Part shown: positions 43,039 through 52,362 of the stretch, in pieces | How positions within the stretch are numbered: the first letter of the stretch is position 1 | Layout of the letters: every line of letters begins with the position of its first letter | Source: a virus | IMG/VR virus record: IMGVR_UViG_3300044624_003021 | Coordinates: 17,666-81,665 of that record | Direction: 5' to 3' (one strand) | DNA length: 64,000 nt | Notes under the pieces: model-generated | Told to the model about the DNA's origin: nothing | Databases searched by the model: none | The model's input: the letters and a program-made list of their open reading frames with translations, nothing else | Position numbers and translations under genes: made by a program

Positions 43039-43340
43039 CAATAGATATTAACGAATACGCCGAAGGTGCGGTAATACTTTCAGATTTAGATACCGCTATT
43101 ATTGGTATTGTTGAAGATTTTAACGGAAGAAGAATTTTATATTCAAAAGAAAAAATTTTGAATATTTTAATGGTCAGAGATGGTATGACTATGGATGAAG
43201 CCGAAGAATATTATGATTATAATATTTTGGGACTTTATGCCGGAGACCAAAATCCCGTTTTTTTGGATTTAAATATAACCCCTATTCCTGATAATGATAA
43301 AATAATTTATTACTCAGAATATATGCATGTAAACATCTAA
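43035..43340 (+). CDS. Small conserved phage protein, unknown
   Basis: A 101-aa acidic protein with GRRILYSKEKILNILMVRDG and EAEEYYDYNILGLYAG, a pattern common to many phages. ATGA overlap with the epimerase gene. Confidence 0.75.
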   Translation: MTIDINEYAEGAVILSDLDTAIIGIVEDFNGRRILYSKEKILNILMVRDGMTMDEAEEYYDYNILGLYAGDQNPVFLDLNITPIPDNDKIIYYSEYMHVNI

Positions 43341-43916
43341 AACTTTTTGAGAGTATCTTTGGAGATATCTGTTAATTTTATTTAACTCAACCTCTTTTCC
43401 TTCGCTTTCTAAAACCTTAATAACCCCTGATACCATTTCATGTTGTGCCATGTTTGCCATATCCAAAACTTCTTCACAAATATCACTTTCAATATCCTGA
43501 TAACGAAACATATGTTCCATTCGGTCTCTTCCCATGTAAAGAAAATGAGCCGCGGTAAACATATTTACGGCACCACACTCTCTAACTTTTTTTAAATACT
43601 CTTGTAAGTACCTCATTTTAAAATTGGTAAACACATCCATATTGCCATACAAGGCATTATGTCTTTCAATTTCACCCTGCTCAGTTATTTTTTTCTTTTT
43701 GAATTTACCTCTATTTTCTTCGGTGTCCCAAACATCGGAGGTTGATAAAATGTTTAAAGTTTTACCATTATCCCATTTAACACCATAAATGTCTTCGTCC
43801 ATTACATTAGAAACTCTTTCTACTATTCCCCATGTTCCCATAGGAATTATATCCATCTCATCCTCCATATGTAATATCTGGACCCTATCTCCGACCTTTA
43901 ATTTTGGATTTATCAT
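43314..43916 (-). CDS. Unknown protein with SH3-like N-terminus
   Basis: A 200-aa protein. Residues 5-60 look like a small beta barrel (KVGDRVQILHMEDEM, GTWGIVERV, YGVKWDNGK). The rest is helical. It converges with the preceding gene and overlaps it by 27 nt. ATATATTTATTG lies upstream. Confidence 0.72.
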   Translation of the reverse strand: MINPKLKVGDRVQILHMEDEMDIIPMGTWGIVERVSNVMDEDIYGVKWDNGKTLNILSTSDVWDTEENRGKFKKKKITEQGEIERHNALYGNMDVFTNFKMRYLQEYLKKVRECGAVNMFTAAHFLYMGRDRMEHMFRYQDIESDICEEVLDMANMAQHEMVSGVIKVLESEGKEVELNKINRYLQRYSQKVLDVYMHIF

Positions 43917-43960
43917 ATTTTGACTTTAACAATAAATATATTTCAAGTATTTATTATTGT

Positions 43961-44590
43961 ATGAAATTAACTGTAGTAATAAACGAAAGTCAAAAAAAAG
44001 TTTTAATCACTGAATCAATCGTTGATGAATTGATTGGTGTTTTAAAAACTAACTACGAAACTGTTAAAAATATTATTGAGGAAACCTCTAAGGAATTTGG
44101 GGGTCATTTTAATATTTTGATATCGTGGGGGGCGACTATTGGTGGTTTAATTGAGCCATTATCAAGATTTATACGTGGTAACTATTCAGGGCTATCTGAC
44201 ACAGAGTTGAGTATAGTATTACTTGGGGTTATTGCAATATACTTCCAAGACAATAAATCAAAAGTTAAAGAAGTTCTTAATGTTATTAAAGAAAAAGGTT
44301 TAGAAGAACCATTCAAAATGGCATTATATAAAAGTCAGGAATTTAAAACCGCTTTTATGGATTTCATGGGAAGTTTAAATTTACATTTATATAAAGTGAC
44401 AAACTTGATGTCATATGCGTTTTTAGCCCCGATTTTATTCTATTTGGCCCAATACGCCACAAGTGGTGAAATTGATAGTTCTACTGTTAAGGAAATTTCA
44501 GATAGATTGTTAACTTCAGGACTACTAACTGTATCATCAATAGGTCTTAGAAATTCAATTAGTAAAATAATTAAGAGATTTTCTTCTTAG
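43961..44590 (+). CDS. Unknown protein with INES N-terminus
   Basis: 209 aa from the ATG at 43961, chosen because GTATTTATTATTGT precedes it; an upstream in-frame start is unlikely. The N-terminus MKLTVVINESQKKVLITES holds two (L/I)-x-E-S sites. The middle and C-terminus have amphipathic or membrane helices (YAFLAPILFYLAQYA). It may be a head-internal or ejected protein. Confidence 0.7.
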   Translation: MKLTVVINESQKKVLITESIVDELIGVLKTNYETVKNIIEETSKEFGGHFNILISWGATIGGLIEPLSRFIRGNYSGLSDTELSIVLLGVIAIYFQDNKSKVKEVLNVIKEKGLEEPFKMALYKSQEFKTAFMDFMGSLNLHLYKVTNLMSYAFLAPILFYLAQYATSGEIDSSTVKEISDRLLTSGLLTVSSIGLRNSISKIIKRFSS

Positions 44591-45581
44591 GATAGTTCAT
44601 AATAGCGGATTTTATCTTTGCAACGTCCTTATCAGATAACCTAAATCTTTTTGCATTATTTTCAAACCAATCATCAACAACATCAATCATAGGTAATCCC
44701 ATAATCTTCGATTTTCTTTTGAGTCCTCTATATTGAGCCTCAATTTCATCTGGTTGTAAAAAATATCCAACATTTGACCCTTTATAATCGGTAATATCGA
44801 GTCTACCTTCAACATCCTGTCTCAAATGTTGTAGTTCGTGTGCAATATCGTCATTAAGATTTCCAACTATAGAATGTAATGATTTTTGTAGTCTCTCAGG
44901 TACATACTGAATTAAAATTTGTAATTGTTGCCCCTCAGACACATAACCTGACTGTATTAAAAAGTCAGCACCTGATTTAATCTCTTCAAAATCAACCTGT
45001 CTAACATCCAAAAAAACGTCAAACTCAGGAAAATTCATTATCTCATAACTTTCTTGACCATTTAAGTCATAAGGTAACATAATTTCATCAGTTTTACCTG
45101 ATTTTAAAACCGTTACAATATCTCTAATTACAGTTCTAACTGCCAAAGTGGGTACTTTTTGTTCCCTTAAATCCCTTACAAGTTCATCCTCGTCAATATC
45201 ATAATCAAAAACAAATTCATCAATAACAACATTTTCATAATTTTCTGTGTCGAAGAATTGGAGTACCGAAGATAAGTAATTTTGAACTCCACGTTTGAAC
45301 GTCCACATATTTCTATCTAAATGACGTAATATATCTTCCTTTTCTACTTTTTTAAGTTGTAAAAGAACAAGTCTACTAACTCTATCTTTGATATCGGTAA
45401 TAGTTATTTTTACCCTCATGTATGGGTATGGCTCACCAACTCTTATCATATTTCTATAACCCAATAACTCAATCTTGAAATTAATATTACCGTTTAAATT
45501 TTGTATAAGTTCCCCGGTATAATTGAAAGTATTATCTTTTAATAGACCATTAATCCTATCTATCGCTTTTTCACTTAACAT
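44571..45581 (-). CDS. Putative zinc metalloprotease (HExxH)
   Basis: A 336-aa protein with IAHELQHLRQ (His248, Glu249, His252) and a downstream Glu in QPDEIEAQYRG (279 or 281), as in gluzincin-type sites. The first residues MLSEKAIDRI carry a protease-type LSE. Two further genes (51178-52218 and 60006-60395) have similar sites. Substrate unknown; entry or processing roles are possible. It overlaps the convergent gene by 20 nt. Confidence 0.72.
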   Translation of the reverse strand: MLSEKAIDRINGLLKDNTFNYTGELIQNLNGNINFKIELLGYRNMIRVGEPYPYMRVKITITDIKDRVSRLVLLQLKKVEKEDILRHLDRNMWTFKRGVQNYLSSVLQFFDTENYENVVIDEFVFDYDIDEDELVRDLREQKVPTLAVRTVIRDIVTVLKSGKTDEIMLPYDLNGQESYEIMNFPEFDVFLDVRQVDFEEIKSGADFLIQSGYVSEGQQLQILIQYVPERLQKSLHSIVGNLNDDIAHELQHLRQDVEGRLDITDYKGSNVGYFLQPDEIEAQYRGLKRKSKIMGLPMIDVVDDWFENNAKRFRLSDKDVAKIKSAIMNYPKKKIS

Positions 45582-45644
45582 ATCAATAAATACTCTTTGA
45601 CCGATAATAATTTTTCACTTATATTTTAGTGTTAAACAAATAAT

Positions 45645-46652
45645 ATGGATAAAAAGTTCGATTTCAAAGATATCACATTGGTTCCTGAAACCATATCATC
45701 AATTTCGTCTCGTAGTGAAATTGATATTTTGACTGATTCGCGTCATTTACCCCTTATGGTATCACCAATGGATACTGTCATTGATTATACAAGTTCTATC
45801 GATTTTTGGCAAGAAAACATGGTTCTATGTTACCCAAGAGGTTTGGAACCAACTTATACAGGTTTCAAATCAATATCATTAGATGAATTTGAGAAATTGG
45901 TAAATACCAAGTGTTCGGTACTACCAAAAATACTGGTTGATATTGCCAACGGTCATATGGAAAAACTATACAATTTATCCAAAAAGTTTATGGAACAATA
46001 CCCATATGGTGAATTAATGATTGGAAATATTGCCAACCCAAAAACATATGAAAAATTTGCCGAGATTGGTGTTAAGTATGTTCGTGTTGGTATTGGTGGT
46101 GGTAGTGGTTGTTTAACATCGGCAAATACTGGTGTCCATTACCCAATGGCGTCTTTAATTAAGGAATGTTTTGAAATTAAAAAACAGTGGGGGTATAATT
46201 CTAAAATTGTTGCAGATGGAGGCTTCAGAAATTACGATGACATTATTAAAGCTCTCGCTTTGGGTGCTGACTATGTAATGTTAGGAGGTATGTTGAATAA
46301 AACTTTGGAGTCATGTTCAGACACTCTGTTGTTTGGTAAGTTTAAATTATCCAAAGAACGAGCAATTAAAATTTGGGAAAAGTATCCGTTTATGAGAAAG
46401 TATTTCTACAAAAAGTTTAGAGGTATGAGTACAAAAGAAGTTCAGAAAAAATGGGGCCGAGGTAAAATTAAAACATCCGAAGGTGTCCATCGGATGAATA
46501 AAGTCGAATACACATTAACGGGTTGGACTGAAAACTTTAAGGATTATTTGAGGTCGGCAATGTCTTATACCAATTCAAAAAATCTTGAGTCATTCAAATA
46601 CTCTGATTTTGTGTTCATAACAGAAAACGCCCGTAAAAGATACGATAAGTAA
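45645..46652 (+). CDS. IMP dehydrogenase / GMP reductase family protein
   Basis: A 335-aa TIM-barrel enzyme: DFKDITLVPETISSI and PMDTV at the start, the catalytic loop GIGGGSGCLTS with Cys156, phosphate-binding VADGGFRNYDDIIKALALGADYVMLGG, and the flap region FRGMSTKEVQKKWG. No CBS insertion. Length agrees with GMP reductase (about 345 aa) better than IMPDH (about 490 aa). It would shift purine pools during infection; the direction of the reaction cannot be decided here. Confidence 0.88.
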   Translation: MDKKFDFKDITLVPETISSISSRSEIDILTDSRHLPLMVSPMDTVIDYTSSIDFWQENMVLCYPRGLEPTYTGFKSISLDEFEKLVNTKCSVLPKILVDIANGHMEKLYNLSKKFMEQYPYGELMIGNIANPKTYEKFAEIGVKYVRVGIGGGSGCLTSANTGVHYPMASLIKECFEIKKQWGYNSKIVADGGFRNYDDIIKALALGADYVMLGGMLNKTLESCSDTLLFGKFKLSKERAIKIWEKYPFMRKYFYKKFRGMSTKEVQKKWGRGKIKTSEGVHRMNKVEYTLTGWTENFKDYLRSAMSYTNSKNLESFKYSDFVFITENARKRYDK

Positions 46653-47057
46653 TTACCAAGTACGACACGCCCAATATCTTGGTTTCCATCTTGGTCCAGG
46701 ATTGTCACAATTGTGTCTCGCTCTAAAAGATTTTCTTCTTTCAGGATTATTTTTCTTGATTGTCATTCTTTTTCCTTTTGCGGACTTACCACCAAAACCA
46801 AAGTTTACCTTAACAACTTTACCATTTTCATTCTTAACATAAACTTTAAACTTTTTAATATCACCTTGCATGATTTTACCAAGCTGTACTTTTCTACCCT
46901 TATACTCCGCTTCATTTAAAACGTCAGTTGATTCGAAATCAGTTTCAACAACACTTCCATATTCATCTTCATATATGATACCTTCATTCATCTGAGCGGT
47001 AACCATCTCAATAATTCTTTTCAAATCTGATTCTGTCAATCTTATAATTTTACTCAT
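46653..47057 (-). CDS. Small protein with IRLTESDL N-terminus and basic C-terminus
   Basis: A 134-aa protein starting MSKIIRLTESDLKRIIEMV, almost the same as the gene at 20597-20974. DVLNEAE is a second protease-type site. The C-terminal half is strongly basic (KRMTIKKNNPERRKSFRARH) and ends with CDNPGPRWKPRYWACRTW, a pattern known from phage proteins of unknown role. A DNA-binding internal head protein is plausible. Confidence 0.75.
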   Translation of the reverse strand: MSKIIRLTESDLKRIIEMVTAQMNEGIIYEDEYGSVVETDFESTDVLNEAEYKGRKVQLGKIMQGDIKKFKVYVKNENGKVVKVNFGFGGKSAKGKRMTIKKNNPERRKSFRARHNCDNPGPRWKPRYWACRTW

Positions 47058-47109
47058 GTGGTATGTTTTTTAAATAAATATCCCTATATTTGTATCAAAT
47101 AAATTTCCT

Positions 47110-47322
47110 ATGAAAAAATTTTTGATGGTATTTTTAGTTGTAATTAGATTATACGTATGTTATAGAGTAGTTGGTGGTTTAATTATGAACTCAATAAACC
47201 CCCAACAACACCCATTAGACAATATCACATGGTGGATTTATTATTTGATTTTTGACATTTGGTTACAGCAAATCATACCAAATAATGTTTCCGAATCTAA
47301 TGATGAATCAGAAAATAGTTAA
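47110..47322 (+). CDS. Small membrane protein
   Basis: 70 aa with an N-terminal membrane helix (FLMVFLVVIRLYVCYRVV) and a second aromatic-rich hydrophobic part. TATATTTG lies about 20 nt upstream of the ATG. Confidence 0.6.
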   Translation: MKKFLMVFLVVIRLYVCYRVVGGLIMNSINPQQHPLDNITWWIYYLIFDIWLQQIIPNNVSESNDESENS

Positions 47323-47323
47323 T

Positions 47324-47545
47324 TTATTTAGATGAATATTTTTGAGATAAAAAAGATAGACCAAAGAAAAAGGCCGAAATAAAATACAAAACCAAATTTG
47401 CGTTCCACAAACTTCCTGTTAGTAAAATAAGTTGATATTGAACCAAATCGAAACCGAAAGGGTTGAAGAACATCCCTAACTTCAAAAACTTTACCGACAG
47501 GTTTCCCACAAAAATTTTCCTCCAGGTTGATTTTGTTATCGCCAT
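47324..47545 (-). CDS. Small membrane protein
   Basis: 73 aa from the ATG at 47545, with two membrane segments (FDLVQYQLILLTGSLW, LYFISAFFFGLSFLS). It is preferred to an overlapping frame from 47552, whose product is less protein-like. AATATTTATAT lies upstream. Confidence 0.6.
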   Translation of the reverse strand: MAITKSTWRKIFVGNLSVKFLKLGMFFNPFGFDLVQYQLILLTGSLWNANLVLYFISAFFFGLSFLSQKYSSK

Positions 47546-47635
47546 CACTCATGTTTTGTAATTTACTTTTTATAGAACGAGTCTAAAATACTTTTAATAT
47601 AAATATTGGTATCGAAGAATAATTCACAGTCAAAT

Positions 47636-47645
47636 AATATTTATA
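47636..47645 (+). promoter_or_regulatory. AATATTTATA motif (putative phage promoter), plus-strand example
   Basis: AATATTTATA in sense orientation, 12 nt before the ATG at 47658. The same motif is found before 48313 and 35564. Confidence 0.55.
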
Positions 47646-47657
47646 AATAAAATTGTC

Positions 47658-48188
47658 ATGAAAAGAATTACGATAAACGAGGGTGAACTTAGAAAAATAA
47701 TTAGACAACACCTGAAAGAGGAAATGGGAATGGATTCTAAAGAAACTCAAGAATCTAAACCAAAATGTATGACCACCAATTCTATCCCATTGACTGAACT
47801 TGTTGGTGAGGCCGGTGATTATGATTTATATTCTCCAGGTGTGACAAAAAGAAAAAGAGGAGTAAACTCAATGGTGGACACTTTAGGTATTTTAAATAAC
47901 CTAAGATTATTTAAAGACGTTAATGACGGTGGTGCCCATCTTTCTTATGAAATGATGAATCATTTGAATAAATTTAAAAACAAAAACTACTACGATGAAA
48001 CATCAGGAGAATGTCATAAAGCCATGGATAAAGTAATCGAACTATATAAAGAAAATGAACACGGGACAGAACTAGTTAAAGACATTGAAAGGGTACTCGC
48101 TCTTCAAACTAAAGATGACGAGTATACCCCATCTCCAAGAGCGAAAGAATATTTAAAAAGATGTTTAATGTTAGTTAAAGAAAAATAA
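47658..48188 (+). CDS. Unknown protein with INEGEL N-terminus
   Basis: A 176-aa helical protein starting MKRITINEGELRKIIRQHL, the same kind of N-terminal module as the other (L/I)-x-E proteins of the window. No other motif. A structured segment and terminator follow. Confidence 0.75.
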   Translation: MKRITINEGELRKIIRQHLKEEMGMDSKETQESKPKCMTTNSIPLTELVGEAGDYDLYSPGVTKRKRGVNSMVDTLGILNNLRLFKDVNDGGAHLSYEMMNHLNKFKNKNYYDETSGECHKAMDKVIELYKENEHGTELVKDIERVLALQTKDDEYTPSPRAKEYLKRCLMLVKEK

Positions 48189-48189
48189 A

Positions 48190-48264
48190 CCTCGAAAGAG
48201 GAGTCTTAGGACCGTTATGTTACATAACAGGAAAAGGGGAAGTTCGCTACTGTCCCCTTTTTTG
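48190..48264 (+). terminator. Three-hairpin 3' region ending in an intrinsic terminator
   Basis: CCTC-GAAA-GAGG (48190-48201), GTTATG-TTA-CATAAC (48214-48228), then GGGGA/TCCCC with a T-run (48236-48263). It is more folded than a simple terminator and may release a small RNA. Confidence 0.7.
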
Positions 48265-48312
48265 TTGCCCTAATATTTATATAATAAATAAATTATCTAA
48301 AAAATAAAAATT

Positions 48313-48441
48313 ATGGCAAAATCAGGTAGCGCTGTTGGGTCTAAAGAAACTTTTGGTACACGTAAAAAAGGAAAGTCTAAAAGAAAGTACGGACCAAAAG
48401 AAGAAAAACCCAAAGCTTACAGAGGTCAAGGAAAAAAATAA
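48313..48441 (+). CDS. Small basic protein
   Basis: A 42-aa very basic protein (MAKSGSAVGSKETFGTRKKG..., ending KPKAYRGQGKK) of a type seen in Bacteroidota phages; possibly DNA-binding. AATATTTATAT lies about 40 nt upstream. Confidence 0.65.
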   Translation: MAKSGSAVGSKETFGTRKKGKSKRKYGPKEEKPKAYRGQGKK

Positions 48442-48462
48442 ACTCAAACTAAAACTGAAAAA

Positions 48463-48750
48463 ATGAAAAAAATTGTTGCTCTTTTTGGAGAAGCCCTTCT
48501 TTGGTTAAAAGGTATTTTTAACGACGAGAAAGGTAATCCCTCATCAAAAAGAATTGTGGGTATGGGTTGTGCCATAGCACTATGTTTAACCATGTATCAC
48601 AATAGCTTTTCCAATGTTGATGTTGCACCTGCAGAATACTTAGTTGACGCGGTTGCATTATTGGCGTTTGGTTGTCTAGGTCTTGCAAGTTTTGACAAGT
48701 TCACAGACAGAAGAGGTAGAAAGAAAAAGGATGAAGAAGAACCTAATTAA
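48463..48750 (+). CDS. Holin-like protein
   Basis: 95 aa with two membrane segments (IVGMGCAIALCLTMY, LVDAVALLAFGCLGLAS) and a charged C-terminus (KFTDRRGRKKKDEEE), the topology of small phage holins. It is the second holin candidate in the window. A terminator follows. Confidence 0.65.
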   Translation: MKKIVALFGEALLWLKGIFNDEKGNPSSKRIVGMGCAIALCLTMYHNSFSNVDVAPAEYLVDAVALLAFGCLGLASFDKFTDRRGRKKKDEEEPN

Positions 48751-48752
48751 AA

Positions 48753-48779
48753 TAACCCCCTTTTATAGGGGGTTTTTTA
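48753..48779. terminator. Intrinsic terminator
   Basis: AACCCCC/GGGGGTT with six T, between convergent genes. Confidence 0.85.
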
Positions 48780-48917
48780 TTTTCGTTTTTTCTTAACAGG
48801 TTCTGGTTTCTTATCAATTGTTTCAACTGATATTGGACCGTTCTTAAATTTGTCCAAGTCGTAAGTCCAAATTGAGATTGTGTCCTCGGTTTCGTATTTT
48901 CTTGTTATTTTACTCAT
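48777..48917 (-). CDS. Small unknown protein
   Basis: A 46-aa frame (MSKITRKYETEDTISIWTYD..., basic end KPEPVKKKRK) filling the gap between holin and the next membrane gene. Confidence 0.55.
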   Translation of the reverse strand: MSKITRKYETEDTISIWTYDLDKFKNGPISVETIDKKPEPVKKKRK

Positions 48918-48919
48918 TA

Positions 48920-49099
48920 TTACAATAAAAAATTAATTACTAAATTTGTTACTAACATTAAAGGAATACTCCAAAGGAATATATTTAATAGTTTTTTTAA
49001 TTCATCCCACAAAGATACAAATTTTTCATCTTCCAAGTAATACATTCCAAATCTTCTTGAAAAAGTAAAAATTAAACATTGTATGATGAAATAAATCAT
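48920..49099 (-). CDS. Small membrane protein
   Basis: 59 aa from the ATG at 49099, chosen because TATATTTG lies exactly 4 nt upstream; a GTG at 49126 would fall in the dnaK terminator. Two hydrophobic segments. Confidence 0.55.
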   Translation of the reverse strand: MIYFIIQCLIFTFSRRFGMYYLEDEKFVSLWDELKKLLNIFLWSIPLMLVTNLVINFLL

Positions 49100-49114
49100 T
49101 TGACAAATATAAAC

Positions 49115-49141
49115 AAAAATCCCCACCGAAGTGGGGATTTT
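49115..49141. terminator. Terminator after dnaK
   Basis: AAAATCCCCAC/GTGGGGATTTT with a CGAA loop, 16 bp past the dnaK stop codon. Confidence 0.9.
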
Positions 49142-49156
49142 AACATTTTTTTACGA

Positions 49157-51034
49157 TTACTTAGGTTGTACTTCTTCAAAATCTACGTCTGAAACTTCTT
49201 CATCCATAGTTTGACCGCCTTCACCTTCAGAACCAGACTGACTATAAATTCCTTGGGTAATTGTTTGAGATGTGATTGCAACTTTTGCAGTTGCGTCTCT
49301 AACCTTTTCAACTTCCTTCTCTTGTAGGGCTGTTTTTAATTCAGCCAAAGCATCGGTTAATTGAGTTTTTTGTTCATCGGTCATTTTTTCTTCTAAATCC
49401 TTTAGAGTTTTTTCAGCTTGGAACGCCATAGAATCTCCTTGATTTATTATGTCAGCATTTTCACGAGCTTTAGCGTCCGCTTCGGCATTTAACTCAGCAT
49501 CACGTTTCATTTGTTCAATTTCCTCTTTAGAAAGTCCTGTCGAACTTTCAATACGGATTGATTGCTCTTTGTCAGTGGCTTTGTCTTTTGCTGAAACATT
49601 GATAATACCGTTAGCATCGATGTCAAAAGTTACTTCGATTTGTGGAACTCCTCTCATTGCCGTTGGAAGACCATCAAGGAAGAAACGACCAATTGTTCTA
49701 TTGTCTTGAGCCATTGCTCTTTCTCCCTGTAGAACGTGAATTTCTACTGATGGTTGATTGTCAACTGCGGTTGAGAAAACTTGTGACTTTTTTGTCGGAA
49801 TTGTTGTGTTTGACTCAATAAGTTTTGTGAATACTCCACCCATCGTTTCAATACCGAGTGAAAGTGGTGTTACATCCAACAACAATACGTCTTTAACGTC
49901 ACCTGCGAGTACTCCTCCTTGAATTGCAGCACCAAGTGCTACAACTTCATCAGGGTTAACTCCTTTTGATGGTTCTTTACCGAAGAACTTTTTAACTGCC
50001 TCTTGGATTGCAGGAATTCTAGTTGAACCTCCAACCAAGATAACTTCATCGATGTCTTTTGGTTTCAAACCTGCGTTTTTCAAGGCCGATTTACATGGTG
50101 CAATTGTACGTTGTACCAAACTGTCAACCAACTGCTCGAACTTTGCCTTTGTCATTGTACGAACCAAGTGTTTTGGCATACCATCTACCGGCATAATGTA
50201 AGGAAGATTGATTTCCGTTGATGGTGAAGATGAAAGTTCAATCTTTGCTTTTTCAGCTCCTTCACGAAGACGCTGAAGTGCCATTGGGTCTTGATTCAAA
50301 TCCAAACCATTTTCATCTTTGAACTCTTGAACGAGCCAGTCGATAATTGCTTGGTCAAAGTCATCACCACCTAGGTGTGTATCACCGTCAGTTGACAAAA
50401 CTTCAAATACCCCATCACCAAGTTCAAGAACCGATACGTCGTGAGTACCACCACCACAGTCAAACACAACAACTTTCATATCCTGACCTTTTTTGTCAAG
50501 ACCATAGGCAAGTGCCGCCGCGGTTGGTTCGTTAATAATACGTTTAACAGTTAGACCTGCAATTTCACCGGCTTCTTTTGTTGCCTGACGTTGAGCATCA
50601 TTGAAATATGCTGGTACTGTAATAACCGCATCAGTTACTGTTTCACCCAAATAGTCTTCGGCAGTTTGCTTCATTTTCTGAAGAACCATCGCCGAAATTT
50701 CCTGAGCTGAAAACTTCTTGTCCTCAATTTGAACACGAGGAGTGTTACCCTCACCTTTAACCACTTTATAAGGAACACGCTTGATTTCTTTTTTACTTTC
50801 ATCGAAACTTGCTCCCATAAAACGCTTAATGGAGTAAACTGTTTTATCAGGATTTGTAACCGCTTGACGTTTTGCCGGGTCACCAATCTTTCTATCACCA
50901 CCATTTGCAAAACCAACAATCGAAGGGGTGGTTCTTTTTCCTTCACTGTTTGTAATCACAACAGGTTCGCCATTTTCCATAACGGCAACACATGAATTTG
51001 TTGTTCCTAAATCAATACCTATAATTTTACCCAT
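49157..51034 (-). CDS. dnaK: Chaperone DnaK (Hsp70)
   Basis: A 625-aa full-length Hsp70: [17 protein letters not shown] at the N-terminus, [18 protein letters not shown], phosphate and adenosine motifs ([12 protein letters not shown]), substrate domain ([16 protein letters not shown]) and a lid ending in an acidic tail ([14 protein letters not shown]). No DnaJ or GrpE gene lies in the window, so it would use host co-chaperones. Phages with a complete dnaK are uncommon. Confidence 0.96.
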   Translation of the reverse strand: MGKIIGIDLGTTNSCVAVMENGEPVVITNSEGKRTTPSIVGFANGGDRKIGDPAKRQAVTNPDKTVYSIKRFMGASFDESKKEIKRVPYKVVKGEGNTPRVQIEDKKFSAQEISAMVLQKMKQTAEDYLGETVTDAVITVPAYFNDAQRQATKEAGEIAGLTVKRIINEPTAAALAYGLDKKGQDMKVVVFDCGGGTHDVSVLELGDGVFEVLSTDGDTHLGGDDFDQAIIDWLVQEFKDENGLDLNQDPMALQRLREGAEKAKIELSSSPSTEINLPYIMPVDGMPKHLVRTMTKAKFEQLVDSLVQRTIAPCKSALKNAGLKPKDIDEVILVGGSTRIPAIQEAVKKFFGKEPSKGVNPDEVVALGAAIQGGVLAGDVKDVLLLDVTPLSLGIETMGGVFTKLIESNTTIPTKKSQVFSTAVDNQPSVEIHVLQGERAMAQDNRTIGRFFLDGLPTAMRGVPQIEVTFDIDANGIINVSAKDKATDKEQSIRIESSTGLSKEEIEQMKRDAELNAEADAKARENADIINQGDSMAFQAEKTLKDLEEKMTDEQKTQLTDALAELKTALQEKEVEKVRDATAKVAITSQTITQGIYSQSGSEGEGGQTMDEEVSDVDFEEVQPK

Positions 51035-51129
51035 AGTTTAAAAAATTATTTTTATTTTTTTAAAGTATATTAAAAAACTTTTATGGAGTCAACTCCAAAT
51101 CTACATTATTAACTAATGTGCCAAAACAA

Positions 51130-51158
51130 AAAAACTGACAAAATGTCAGTTTTTTATA
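51130..51158. terminator. Intrinsic terminator
   Basis: AAAAACTGACA/TGTCAGTTTTT with an AAA loop; follows the metalloprotease gene at 51178-52218. Confidence 0.85.
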
Positions 51159-51177
51159 AAAATATATGACAAATATA

Positions 51178-52218
51178 TTATTTTTCGAGTTCTAAAGTAT
51201 ATAATCTCATGAAATTTCTTTGCAGTTTGTCACCGGCCTTATTGATTCTTGGTTGGAAATTATTAATCAAATCTAACAAACCTTCAGTTTTTTCTATATA
51301 CCGTGCCGGTTTTTCACCGTAAACTCTCATCCATTTGTAATAATCGGTCATAAACCATTTATATAAATTGTTCAAAATAGACAGTAGTTTATCGGGGTTC
51401 ACTTCTTGAATTTTATTTGTCAACTTATCAAAAAACGTATCGGCATCAAAGTTTTTCATGACTGATGCGTTGGACCAAAGTTTAGTTTTTTTGAATTCTT
51501 CAAAGGGTAATATTGATGTTTGGCTAACCGCCTCTTGTGATTTTGCATTTACTTCATATGGTTCTGAATAGTATATCATATCCAAAAATTCTTGCCAAAC
51601 TTTGTAAATTTCTTTGTTTACGTTATAGTTTTTACCTCCAACCCAACTCAAGGTGGTATTAAATTGTTTTGCTCCTGATTCAGCCCTTCGATAACTCTCT
51701 AACATGTGATTACATTCGTGAATTATCGTATCTCTAAGGTCATATAGTGCTTTGTCTTTCAATTCTTCATTGAACTCAATCCCTATTTTAAAACTTATAA
51801 ATAATTTTACATACAAAGTTTGAGTAATCTCCTCCAAAATATACTTAGGTAACTCAAGTGTGGGTGATTTTAAATATGACCCACCAAATGATTTTTTGTC
51901 TATTGATTGAAATCCTCCTCCTGACGTGAATCTGTTTTCTTTTGTATTTTTTGGAATTTTCAAACAAGAAAAATCAATTTCAATTTTTTCCACGGGTAAC
52001 TCAATATAATCATCCATACTTGATTGAAAAATTTGTGAAATATCTTTCAAGTCTATAATGATTTTTTGTTTGGATGGAATTCTTGATTCCATAAATTCAA
52101 GGACCTTAGGTTCGAGTTTTTGGTATATCAAATTACTGTAGGACAAGGAAACCCGGGAGACTCCCAAATCTTCTTTAATAAGTGTTTTCAATTGGTTCTC
52201 AGATAACAAAACTTTCAT
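51178..52218 (-). CDS. Putative zinc metalloprotease (HExxH) with LSE N-terminus
   Basis: A 346-aa protein with DTIIHECNHMLESYRR (His167, Glu168, His171); a third ligand may be Glu180 or the later NAKSQEAVSQ Glu. The N-terminus MKVLLSENQLKTLIKEDLG belongs to the (L/I)-x-E group. AATATTTATA lies a few nt before the ATG. Probably packaged in the head; substrate unknown. Confidence 0.72.
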   Translation of the reverse strand: MKVLLSENQLKTLIKEDLGVSRVSLSYSNLIYQKLEPKVLEFMESRIPSKQKIIIDLKDISQIFQSSMDDYIELPVEKIEIDFSCLKIPKNTKENRFTSGGGFQSIDKKSFGGSYLKSPTLELPKYILEEITQTLYVKLFISFKIGIEFNEELKDKALYDLRDTIIHECNHMLESYRRAESGAKQFNTTLSWVGGKNYNVNKEIYKVWQEFLDMIYYSEPYEVNAKSQEAVSQTSILPFEEFKKTKLWSNASVMKNFDADTFFDKLTNKIQEVNPDKLLSILNNLYKWFMTDYYKWMRVYGEKPARYIEKTEGLLDLINNFQPRINKAGDKLQRNFMRLYTLELEK

Positions 52219-52289
52219 ATCTATAAATATTACAAAAAAAAATTAAAAAATATATTTAGTTTTCAACTTTATCTCGTATTTATTTCAAA

Positions 52290-52319
52290 ATGAACAAGAA
52301 TTTAATAAATAATAAATAA
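52290..52319 (+). CDS. Possible Asn-rich leader peptide MNKNLINNK
   Basis: A 9-codon frame with four Asn codons, ending 8 bp before a terminator hairpin that itself lies just upstream of a class II synthetase-like gene. This is the layout of an amino-acid attenuator. AT-rich DNA favours AAT codons by chance, so this is tentative. Confidence 0.35.
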   Translation: MNKNLINNK

Positions 52320-52323
52320 ACGC

Positions 52324-52350
52324 AAACCTCCTTCGGGAGGTTTTTTTTTA
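52324..52350 (+). terminator. Terminator hairpin in the leader of the synthetase-like gene
   Basis: AACCTCC-TTCG-GGAGGTT followed by a long T-run, on the plus strand, ending 13 bp before the start codon. No plus-strand gene precedes it for over 3 kb, so it is likely a regulatory terminator. Confidence 0.8.
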
Positions 52351-52362
52351 CCCTAAAGTAAT

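Noticed and set aside
47328-47552. Alternative minus-strand frame from the ATG at 47552
   Set aside because: It overlaps the frame from 47545, whose two membrane helices and composition are more convincing. The choice is not certain.
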